Source: Atrichornis clamosus (taxonomy: Eukaryota > Chordata > Aves > Passeriformes > Menuridae). From it: a DNA stretch of 64,000 nucleotides. Within the stretch, counting starts at the first letter, position 1; each line of letters begins with the position of its first letter. The position numbers and the translations under genes were made by a program. Where the stretch lies: NCBI GenBank assembly GCA_013400975.1, contig WBMZ01008660.1:95642-159641 (forward strand). Direction: 5' to 3'. The notes beneath the pieces are model-generated. The model had not been told where the DNA came from. It ran no database searches and saw only the letters and a list, made by a program, of their open reading frames with translations. Positions 24,601 to 36,600 of this stretch are shown here, in pieces.

Positions 24601-27600
24601 CAATTATTTTGAACTGAACCTTGGCAGGTTTAGGGGCAAAGGCACAATGAATTTCTGAAGACTTGGCACTGAATTTGTTGAAAGCTGTTTAGCTCTGGGA
24701 TGGACATTTGTGCAGGCACTAAAGCAAGGTGTGTAGGCTTTGGAAGAAGGATCATGACTGGGCCAGAAATGGGATTGATGGTGCAGTTAGTATTTAAGCA
24801 CCCAACATTGTGCTGAAGAGCTGATTTTAAGCAGGACCTTGGGTTGAGTGCTCAAATTTGTAATTTGTAAAACATACCAATAAAAGCTGATATTGGGATT
24901 TAATAACAAACCATGAGAAATGCAGAAAAGGAATTAGCACAGTTGTCTGCGTTGTGGAGTGAAATGATTGAAGGGTTGAGACAGGGTCAAAACACTGTTC
25001 AGGGTTTCTGTTCCAGGTGAGAGAAGAAAGGGCTTACAGGCTTCACAAGGTGAACACACACCTCGAGCAGCCCATGGGTTTGATCTTAATATTGTGCACA
25101 GTCATGGATTTTGGAAAAAACATAATTATACAACAGCAAAACACATTGTAAAAGAGTGGATAAAAAGTGTGTTCAAATGAAATGTGGTTTTATCAAAGGT
25201 AGGGAGTATCAAGCAAACTTAGTGGCTCTTCACTGACTTACTTAGTCTAGTTTTAGCTGAGGCATTGGGTGTAACTTCCCGTTAGGCTTTGTTTGATGTT
25301 TAATGTGTGCAGGAAATGATGGAAGCTGTGAGTGAGTGGGAGGCTCCAGGGAGGCTTCCCTGGGTTGTGCTGAGAACTCCCACGATGGGGTGGGAGTCAA
25401 AGCAGTCACCACTGTGCAGATAACACAGCTGGGTAGTGTTACAGTGTGCAGGAACATCCCATTCTCCCTTGGGATGAAGGGAGATTCCTGTTGTTGGCAG
25501 TCATCAGATATTGCATTCCGTTTCTGTTCTGATGGACTCTTTTAGCAGCAATAGAAAATCCCTTTTCCAGAGGCTGGCACTGATGTCCTGGAGGCAGCAG
25601 GGGAGTGAAATGTCTTTGTCTATTGTAGAAGGAAGTGCTTGGTGTGAGGGCTCTGCTGGGGAGGCTGAGGGGATGCTTCATCAGGTGAAGGGGACAGAAA
25701 TGGGTCAGGCATCACTGAGAGCAGCATGTGCAGCTCTGGTCACTGAGTTTGGAGGCAGGGGGGAACTGCTCCTGCTCATTCCACTTCCCTGGTCAGCCTG
25801 ACAAATTCAGTCTGACAAAAGAGAGATTTGGAAAAGCAGATTTTTTGAACAACTGGAGCAAAAAATGATGACTTCTTAAAATGCAGGGAGAAGGACTGAA
25901 TTCCAGGTGAAGAGCATGAGTGTCAGAGCTTCATAAAATGGGGGTAGTAATTGGTGCCTTGTAGCTCAGAAACAGGTGTAGGGAAAATTATAACATCATA
26001 AAGACTGAGATCCTATGGAAGGGGAGGTGGTGCTGATCGACAGGATCTCTAAATAAATTGATTTTGTCTTTTAACACTTACTCTTCTATAGATTTCACTC
26101 ACAGCCATGTATTTGCAAACCCCTGAGGTGTGTGGAGTGAGTGGTTGGCCTGGATGGTTTGTGGGCAGCAGAGAGTGTGTGAGCCCCTCACTGTGTGCTT
26201 GGGCTTCTCTGACTGATGCCAGAAGAGCTCAGTTCTGTCCTTCAGAAATTGCTGGCTGTTTTAAGGTGGATTTTTGCCTCTGAAGCTCACTTAAGCCTCT
26301 CCAAACTTCTCATCCTCCTCACTTGGAGATGGGCTCTCCCTCTGAGAGCTCAACTGTGCTGGGTCTCACCAGTGCTGCCTACAGGGCTTGGCATGCTCTG
26401 GAGACAGTGTCCTTTGTTACCAAGACAGGCCCTTCACTGAACCCTCTGCCCTTGTCCTTCAGTTCCACTTTTCCATTCCCTCTGCCTTCACACCAGCTCT
26501 CGTTCTGTGTGCTGGCACTGCACTGCTCCAGGGCACTGTTGCCTGTGTTTGTAGCTGTGTTTGTTGTGTTAAACTCTTGCTCCAGGGCTTGCAGAGGGTG
26601 CCTGTGGGAGGGTTTCTCTGGGGTTTATGTGGATATACAGCTTAGCCCCTGGGAGAACATGCTTGGAATCCAGCTGGGAAACTGGTGTTGGAATGGTGAT
26701 GAGCAGGTCTGTCTGTGTGGCTGTGTCCTGAGTGCCCAGCTCAAATGTTCAGGAGTTCTGAACCCTTGCCCTATTGGGGACCAGGAAAAAACTCCCTCTG
26801 AGCTAGGCAGCAGAGAGCACTGGACTTTTTGCCTCCCAGTCATCTGCTTTCTTGGATTGCCTGGGAATTCCATTGAAGTGCCCTGCAGGGAAGAATCACA
26901 CATAGTGCTTTCCCAGACAGGAAGATCCCAGTGTTGTTAGCCCTGGCTGGGTGCTCCTTTTGCACAGCTGTGTGGTTGCTCTTTGAAGCCATGGAAAGTT
27001 CCAGACCCTGGTGCCCAGCCCTTCTGTCCTGGCTCTGAGCTTGCTGCAGGACACCCAGATGTGTTCTTGACATGCCACCTTAACTGTGGCCACAAGGACA
27101 TTCTGAAGCCTGCCTTTCTGGGCCCTGGAATGCACCCAGCCTTTCCCAAGCCCTCCAAATATTTTGGTGAAATCCAGAATTGTAGGTGGTGCCTGTCTGA
27201 CAAGGCCCTGAAATGCTGTTCCAGCAGAGCTCAAGGCTTGGTGGTAGAGCACAGATGTGCTGGAGCTGCAGTCTGGGAGGTGGAACAGCTGCCCAGGAAT
27301 TCACTGGGGGATTTGTTGGAAGGTGGATAACATCAGTAAACTGAGGTAGATTATCTTCCCTTTTCTGAAGAGGAATTAGAGTATTCCAATTTTAGCAGAC
27401 TGTTTTTCTTCCTCTTCTGGGCTTAACTGCTTACAGATTAGACCTTATGCAAATGTTAACTTTGCAGCCAAAGTGCTTGGCCAAGGGGCACCTTGCAAGG
27501 GCTGGAACCAGGCCTGCAGCTTTCCCAGGGAACAGGCAGGGTTCTCCTGGCACCTGCCTGTCCCAGCACTTTGGTTCAGCGTTGTCTGATTGAAGTCATG

Positions 27601-30600
27601 TGAGATAACAATTGATAGATTCACGTTTCTGCTCATCCTTAATAGTGTTGGAGAGTTATTTATTAACTAGGAAGTCTGAACTAACCGCATTAGGAGAGAT
27701 ACCAGAGGAATCCTCTTGAGCATTAAGAAAAATTCCATGTTATTAAGGATGTGAGTGCTCTCTGAAGAGGGCTGAGAGGTTGAGTGTTAATTCCCTTACA
27801 AAGCTGTAATCCTTCATGAATGTTTTGCAAGCAGATGCAGCTGATGCCTCCTACAAAATGGAGAACTGGCGAAGCCAGAAATTGAAAAGCTACCTACCTG
27901 TAGGAACCCCAAAGAGGGCAGGGAAGGAAGGAATCTCTAAAAACTGTTCCAGAGGGGAAGCAGAAATATCCAGAAAGCATTTCCACATATTTTTTCCATC
28001 CCTGCTTAGGGCTTTGGCTGATTTTTATTCCTAGTCCAGGTCAACACTGGGATTAGTTCTGTGTGCAGTGGTTGCTCTGCCCCCTGCAGAGGGGAGAAGC
28101 TGCAAGTGAATGTGTTTGCAGAGAGCATTTATTAGCACTGGTAGAAAAGCAAGTGCTGTTTCCTGGATCCAGGAAGAAATGGGAAATGCAAGAGGCAGAA
28201 CTGGCTGAAAGGGCTGCATGAGCACCTCTGGCCTGTTCTGGGTCCCTGCCAGCCCTTCCCCATCTGTTTGTTGGCAGCAGCACTGGGCAGCCACTTTGGC
28301 TCTGGCTCCCTGTGCTGATGCCACGTTCCCAGGGCAGCACCAGCCTGGCAGCAGTTGCTGGGATCTGTTCCTGGGTGGTGCAGTGCCTGTTCCACTGCAC
28401 AGGATGGCACATTCATATCTGGAGCATGCATGAATTCCAACCCCAAACCAGTTTTATGAGGTGGAATTAATGAACAATATTCCTCCATAAGAACAAGTGA
28501 TCCCACCAGGCTTTTGTGACTGGAGATTGTGTGGGGTCTGAAAGCAGCAGTTCGGAGGCACTGTAACTGTCCGGAGGAGTGACCTGGGAGCTGTGGGTGT
28601 GATGCTGGAGGCAGGCAGGCAGCTGCAGCCTGGGCCATTGGATGGCTCCAGCAGGGAATGCCCATGGACTCACTGCTGGCACTGGGCTACCAGGCCTGCT
28701 GTGAGGCTTGGCCAGACCATGGGCCGCCTCTGTAGAGAAGAAAGTCCATTTTCTTCCTACCTGCTGTTATTTTTAGAGGTCATCAAGCTTGACTTGAGGA
28801 AAAGAAAGCAACTGAAAGATCTCAGACTTACGTTCCCCTTCTGCAAAGCTTCAGCTGGGTCTTTATTCTTCTCTCTTCCTCACATCTCCTCTTCCTCCTC
28901 TGTCTGTCCAGACAAGAATCCAGTGGCTTTGAAAGTTTCCCCTTGCAGCTCAGGAAGTTTGAGCTGCTGTATGGAAATGGTGGGATCTGGGCAGAGTGAC
29001 CTGTTGGCCTTCCCTTGGCCACGCACTTGAGGGCTTTAGGAAAGTATCTGCTGGATGCCAGGCTAACCTGCTCTGTGCTCTGGATCACATTCCTGCTGTC
29101 TGGAAGCCCTGAGTCCCCTGCTCCTCCATAATCCCTGCAGTGACTCAGGGCCATGCACTCCCTGTGCTGTGCTGCTAAGTGGTGCAGGCAGAAGGGAGCC
29201 TGAGTGTTCAGGCTGTGCTGTTCACCCAGCAGGAAAGGAGCCTCTGCAGCACATCCAGCTCTTCATGCCTCATCCAGCACGCTCCAAATCCACAGCTGGT
29301 TTTGAGACAGGGCTGCTTTAATTTAGGCTTGAATGTTGGTGTTTCAGCCTGTCACATTTCCCATGAAGGCTGTTCAAGAGTTCCTCATCTTCCTTTCTGT
29401 ATGTTTGGTGATCCCTCAGGGTGTCTTGCAGTGGAACTTCCATGCTGCTTTAGTTGCCTTTGTCAGCTTGCTTTTTCACTTTTGATTCTCCTTGCCCAGT
29501 CCCAGCACGGAATCAGCCTTGCTCCTACTCCTTTTCTCATCCATCTTGTCCAGAGCTTGTTTATCCAGCTCCTGTTCCTGTCTCCATTGTGTCCCCACCA
29601 TTTTTCTGCTCTCTATTTCTGCTAATGTCCTGCCCATCCCAGCAGACTGCTCCTCTCAGCTTCCTGCAGAGAGTGATGCTGCACAGGGTGCCAGCGTGGT
29701 GTGCAGGACAAAGGGACGTTTGGGCAGGAGCCAAAGGAAGGGGAAGATGCACAGGGTGATGAGTTGTACCCCCACAGCCTTTGCTGGTGCTGCTGGGACA
29801 TGACCCTAAAGCTGCTCAGGGCACATAGAAATGACCCCTGTGGCACCAGGAGAGCCCCAGGGCCCTGTTCTCTCTGTCATCTGGGATGGGGGCTCGGGAT
29901 TGACTGTGGTGTGCTCTTCCAGCCTGCAGCTGAGGGATGTGGGATGAGCACAGGACAGTGTGGGGGGCTGGGAGCTGGCTGGCCGCATTCCCTTCAGTAC
30001 CCCTCAGATGTACTCTCCAGTCACTCCTGCAGCTCCTCAGTGGAGTTTACAAGGCCTGAAGTCTTTCGACCCAAGCACACTAATTTATATTGATGTTGCC
30101 ATCTACTGAGTTTTGCTAATTGCTGATTTTCCCATCAGTACCTGTGATTACTCTGCTGCCCCTGTGCATGTGCAGCATATTTAACTCTGCAGTTGTAGCT
30201 TCCCTTTGCAGTTCCAATCCAGACCAAAAGAATACTTTAAAAGAATCAGAATAGTCACATTCTGTGATTCAACTGCAGCTTTGCATTTTTTCATACAGGA
30301 CCCAGTTTATGGAAAAGGGAAACTTGGAGAAATTCAGGGGCTTGTCCTGGGAATGCTGGACACCTTTAACTATGAACAGGTGAGTTGCACATGTTTCTGT
30401 TTGTGTCCACTGCTGCACACAGCATTGTTTTATCTGCCTGGCCTGCTCCTCTGTCATTTGTCATTCCTGTCTGAGGGCAATGGACATGTGAGTGATTTCT
30501 ATGTGATTGGGGACAGGGAGGGAGCTTGTTTTGCTCACAGATTGCAAGTGAAGGGACTGACAGGTACATGGTGAACACCTCTGCAGCTCAGTTCTGTGTT

Positions 30601-33600
30601 AAATGTACCAGAAGGATAAACATCTGCTTTTTCTCCAGCTCATCTTGCAGTTAGAGACTCAAAGGCACAAAACTGATATGTTTGTCTCTATATGCAGTTT
30701 TAAATAATAGGTTTTTAAATCAGGCTGTTTTTACACTTCCCAGTGGTAATGCTTCACTTCCTTTGTGACCTGAGGAGATGTCATCTTAGTCTCAGTCCTG
30801 CTTTTCTCTGTCCAGTCCCAAAGCCCAGGCAGTCTCCACACTTCAGCAGTTTTCTAAATCTCCTTTTCCCCTAAACAGGATGCACAGTGTTCCTCCAAAC
30901 TGCCCCCCTGGTGTTGCAGTGCCACCCCAGCTGCTGCTTGGGGCAGGTCCCCGGGCACCAGCAGCCAATGCAGAAACACAGTGGGAAATGGCTTTGCTGT
31001 AGAGGCTGTACAGGCAGAGCCCTTGTCTGTGTTTGGGTTCTTGGTGAGGGTCTGGGCAGCTCTGGGACAGGCTGTGTCCAGATAGGAACCTCTGCTGCAG
31101 CCCCTCAGCCTTCTGGAGTTGTGGAGCATGGATGGATCAGGGAGCAGAGCCCCTGGGTCTGGGAGAGACCCGACACTGGAAGCTCAGGGTGGTTCTTTGG
31201 ACTCTTGGGAAACGGGAATCTCCTTTGGGGAGGACAAGTAGATGAGCAGTTACGGGGTTTTCTAAGACTTTAATTGCTGTAGTGTGTTTTAGCTTTGATT
31301 TTTATCAGCACTTTTCTCCTAAAATAGGGATGTAAGCAGTGCCTTGCCAGGTAGAGGGGAAAAAAAGGAGGTTTGGTGTGGAAGATGGCAAGACGAGTCT
31401 GCAGTGCCTCTCTTAATGCTCTTTGACAAAAGTCAATACAGGACTTGTCTATTTGAGAGTGCAGAGGAATTGCCTCCATTAACATGTGATTAAAGGATAA
31501 GTGTTTTGAGGTCAGTAGATAGAAAGCATAGAAGGAGAAGTGATTTTATTGGATTTTTTTCTGCTCTTAGTGAGCTGCTGAGCTGCTTGTTCTGAAGAAC
31601 TGGTCGGCAGGGAGTTTCTGCAGTGTGGCAGTGACAGACTGACCTACTTTGTGTGTGTTGTGTTCCACACAGACCCTCCTAGAGACAACCACGAGCCTTC
31701 TAAACCACGATCTCCACTGGTCCCTGTGTAACCTGAGAGCCTCTGTCACCAGAGGCCTCACCCCAAAGCAGGATTACTGCTGCATCTGTCTGCAGCAGTA
31801 CAAAAGGAGGCAAGAAACTGCTGATGAAATCATTGTTTTCAGGTAAAGTCAGGGGGTGCGGTCGCAGCTGTGATCTTGTTAATCGTTTTAAAAGGGGAAA
31901 CAAATCTACTGGTTGGCTTGCATGAGTAATGATCTGTATTTCTGGGAGCATGTCTCCCTGCTCCCCTGCTCTGTAAGAGGGCTGGCTAATCACCCCCAGC
32001 AGAGCCTGCTTTCATGCAGTCAGCTCTGCCTCGCTGGAAGGAATTGCCTCCCAGTTCCAGGAGCTGTCAGTTTTCTGCCCCACTCCCAGCAGAGCACTTG
32101 GGGCACTGCAGAACCCTGGGCTCATTTGTGTATTTGTACATCTCAGATGTCCCACAGCCCTGGCATCTCCCATGTCCTGTCTGTGCCCAAGTGTCTGTGA
32201 AAGAAGATGAAGTCATTGTTACCTTGGTATTATGGTCTGCAGCTGTACCAGCACATGGGCATCCAGTGTTGATTTTGTGAGTCTAGAAATGCTGCAGGAG
32301 GGTGAGGATACACTGCTGACCTGTATTCCCAGACAGAGCCTGTTCCTAGTGCCCAGCCCCTGCCCCTCCCTGTGCTGCCCTGCTTCCAGCACTGCTCCCT
32401 CTCTCCCCAGCTGTGGCCACCTGTACCACTCGCTGTGCCTGCTGAGCAAGGAGTGTGGGACGGTCACCAAGGGCCTCATGAGGTGGATGTGCTACAAGTG
32501 CAACTCGAGTAACAAGGGAGGGAAGCTGAGTGAGAACTTCTCAGGGCTGAAAAAAGGGGCTGCGGCATCCCTGGCACAGGTAAGGGTTGTGAGGTGGGTT
32601 CTTTTCAGGTAAACTTTCACCATCACTTCATTCTCCTGTCTGTCTGTGCTTTCAGCCCAGCCCCTGATCAGTACCTGTCAAACACCAGCAGCAGCTAATT
32701 GGTCACTTCTTTGAAAGCCAGCTTGTGTTGGTGTGGGAGTCATGGAGATTTGTTCATCCAGAAGGTCTGGGAGCTGGTGTGAGAAGCACCAGGATGATGG
32801 CAGCTGATTTTTTGTACAGTTCCTTTCAAATTATTTTTAGGTGTTGTGTGAAAAACTTGGATTAAAAGCTGGCACGTTCTTTGTGACTGGATTGTGGAGC
32901 CTCTGTGCCACCTTCCCAGCAGATAACCTGGCTCTGGGTAAAAGGTCTGGGATTGATTTGACTCACTAAGTGCTTGCACAGTGTTTTAAGAAGCTTTTGT
33001 GTAACCAAGATTGATGCAGCTGGATTTGGGTGAGAGAGCAGAGAATTAATTTGTATTTATTGTCAGCATTTGTGTACTAAAAGTTTCATCATCCCTCATT
33101 CAAACAGAAGTGCAGCTTCAAGTATGCATGGAGGTGTCTTTTCCCTGGGCTGGTGCTGTGGATGGTAAGCCCCAGTGGCAGGTGTTTGTTGGGATGTCCT
33201 TGGCGATATTGCATGTGGGCAGCTGAGCTCCTCTGCTCCGTGTTCCAGTGGGTGAGGGTTCGTTCCCAACTGCCTCGAGGTCCTTGGTGCATTTGTCACT
33301 GCACAGGGCAGCCTGTTCTCACTCCTGGGACCAAAGTAATTGCATCTTGGAGTACGTTTTTGTAGTAGTACTTGAGTTTTCTTGTAGCAGTGGTTTCGAT
33401 TCCTGCCAGATCCATCCCGATGAAAAGCTGGCTGATGGTGTTGGTCAGCTCCTGGCAGCTGCTGCACTGGCAGGAGAGGCTTCCAGCCTGCAGGGACAGG
33501 GGGAAAGGGAATCTCGGATTCCCTGTGTGGAGCACTATGCAATCTCTGCAGTCGGGTTGTGTTAGTGTTTGATTGGGTGACAGCAGCAAAGCTTTCCTGG

Positions 33601-36600
33601 GAGGTTGGAAATCCACTGTGGTCCAGTCAGGCTGCTCAGTGTGTGTGTGTGTCCTGTCCTGCTGCAGTGGGATGTGGGCACTGGATCTAAGGCTGGAAAG
33701 GTTCAGCAGCCCTATGTCTCACCCTCTGCGCTCCTGCCCCACAGGAGTGGGTATAAATGGGGGTGACAGGCTGGGTTGCACTTCAAACACTAAAGGCAAA
33801 ATTAAAAACTGAAACTGCATTCATCATTGAAGTGCCTGGATACTTGTTCCCAGTGCTTTATAACTGGGTTATCCCTGGCTTTCAGGGCCCTGTGGCTCCC
33901 CTTTGACATCAATCTGATTTACCCTGTAGAGAAAGGAGGGGAGATGCTCCACCTGCCATGGCAGTGATTGAGGTATGGAGGAGAAGATGCTTCCTTTTAT
34001 TTAACTGAGGAAAGTGAGGGGCTGGCTGGGACTCAGGGCTTAAAGGGAGATGTGGAGAGACTGGATGGAGAAGAAGGGTTACAGCATGGATCATGTAGTG
34101 CTGGCTGGAAAATGTCCATCCCAGGCCATCCAAGTGCGGGATGCTTCCCTGCTGCCTCCCTGCTGCTGTCAGATGCTCTTGGCAGGGAGCTCATTGCTTC
34201 CTGCTCCACACGGAGCCCAGCCCAGCAGAGCTTGGCCTGGGTTCAGCAGAGCCCCAGCACTGCTCAGGCCCCAGCTCCTCCTCTCCATGTCCCAGATCCT
34301 CTCCAGTCTGCGACGTTCCTCACATATTAAAATTACAAAATTTAACTGTTGTCCTCACATGTGATCAAACTGTTGTGCAGTCACATCTTGAAAAAGCTGA
34401 GTATATTTAGACTTGGCAGTAGGCTGGAGAATCTCCAGCTCCTGCAGGAAGTTTATTTGCTGAACAATCACTGCTCAGCAGCTTTAATTAACCCTGTGAG
34501 GTAACAATTCCTCTGGCCATGGGCTGAGTTACAGAGCAGCCTTCTTGTGCTGGGGAAGTGCTGGGAATGTGAGGTGGAGGAGATGGGGCTTCTCTGTGTC
34601 CCCTCTTAACTCTGCTGGCACCAGCCAGACCCAGAGCTCCGTGTGGGACAGGCTGCTCTGGCTTTCACAGCTGGTGTTTGTGAGCCGGAAATCCCAGGGA
34701 GGTCCTGTTACCACGCTTGTGCTGCCAGCCCTGCCCTCTCTAGATCACAGAGAGCCAGCCTGGAGTTTCTGAGCTGTTTTGCACAGAGATCTGTGGGGAG
34801 GGTGTTTCCTTGCAGCCCCTTTGAAGACCCTGAAAGCTTAGTTTATCTCTTGGCAAAATCGAATATGGGGGGTTTTTTGTTGTTACTGGTTTGTTGGGGT
34901 TTTTTTGCCATAGGGAAATCTTCAGTTGAGGTATTTATTTTCTTAGGAAGCCCTGAATTAGGAGTAGAGTCATACTGAGAAATGCCACTGAGCATCTGGA
35001 GTGCATTTCACAGCACTAATTCTGCCCTGCCTGAGCACAGGCTGTCAGTTTGAATCCTGCAGTGTGGCTGACATGTGGATGTGGAACGACAGCCCAACAG
35101 ACAGTGTGTCCCTGCCCCTGTGCTCTGTGTGTGATGCTGTGGCCATTCCCTGAAATTGGGGAGGTGGAGGGATGCCACAAGCCAGCTCTGGCCCATTATG
35201 GGATCAGTGATAGCATGGATTTAAACAGAGCCTGGCTGGGAGGAGGTTTGGGACACTCTGCCCCAGCCAAGGGGAGCAGAGGGAAGGGCAAAGGGGCTTT
35301 TCTTTCGTCTCGTTCTGCTACCAAAAGTTTGTGCTTTCTGTGTTATCACCTGAGCCTCACTGACTTCCCAAGGGTAATCCTCTGGGGCTGGGGGATCATT
35401 CATCTGTCCTGCACTCCCTACCTTAGAGCCTACCCTAAATGAGAGTTAAGAGAAGTGAGTGTTTGTGGTGGGTCTCTGACCCGAGTGCAGACCTGTGTGT
35501 TTGTGTTGTTGTGGTGTTTGGAGTTCACTCAGTGTGGTGGCTGAAGGCACCTGTAGGAAAGGCTGAGTACCTGTAGGAAAGGCTCTGGGTGTCTGTCATT
35601 GATCCCTGAAACTCCTTTGCCTCATTTCAGTGAGCTAGCTTGTGTTTTCCATTTATTCTGCTAGCCTATGAATTAGGGATCAGGGAGAGTCTTGGCTCCT
35701 GGGCCATGAGTCCTGCCATGAACTCCTGTGCTGCCATGCTCTGGTTATTCCATGTTTGAGGAGTTTCTGAGGACGCTGCTGTTGGAGCTGTCCAGATGGC
35801 AAATATGTTTTATTCAGGACTTTAATCCTGTCAAGCCATGGCAGAATGGACAATGGACTTGATCCATAGTTAATCCAGTTTGTCAGGCTCTACCTTTAGG
35901 CTCTGTCCTGCAGCTTTCCAGCATCCCTCCCTGTGACAAACTTCTGGAGCCTCGGGAATGACTTCCATGCGTGAGGAGCTGGTTCCATATCCCTGAGCTG
36001 TTCTAGGTCCCTCTGCACCATGGGCTTCCTGTTGGGCAGCATTGAGGGTTTGGGATGGGTTTTTTCACCAATACTTATTGTAGAGCAGATGTTACATGAC
36101 CTCCATCCATCAGGAGACAGAGCCAATATTGCTGTTTTCAGTGGATCAGTGACTATCAGTTATTAACTTGTCTCCAGCAAGATAAAAAATTTCCAAGGGC
36201 TTTGTAGCTTCAAAAATATCCAGGTGTGATCCCCCCAATAGCACCAAGGAGGTAATTAGTGTTTTGTACAGGTACAAGATTGGGCATGCTCTCCTCTGTG
36301 GAGAATATTCCCACAAATAACAAATTAACTGAGCAAACATCCCATCCTTCAGCTTTGGAGCTGGCTTTGGATTCCTTCACTTGAACAGTGTGCAGGAAAT
36401 TCACATGAGGAAGGAACTGGAGACACGTAACAGCTGTGTTAAAGACTGCTTGTAATGGAAACAGAATGGTCTAGTAAGAAGAAACCTGCGTGCAGGAGTC
36501 TTCATAAGCAGGTAGATGAGGACTGGCACCAAAGTTAAAAACTAAATCCAAATTGAAAAATTGTGGAATGAAAACCAAAATCGTCCTTTAGCAGCTTTTC

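Noticed and set aside
23978..24658. 226-codon open frame on the + strand
   Set aside because: Lies across the CpG-rich part of the antisense LTR; low-complexity translation and no retroviral or host protein recognisable.
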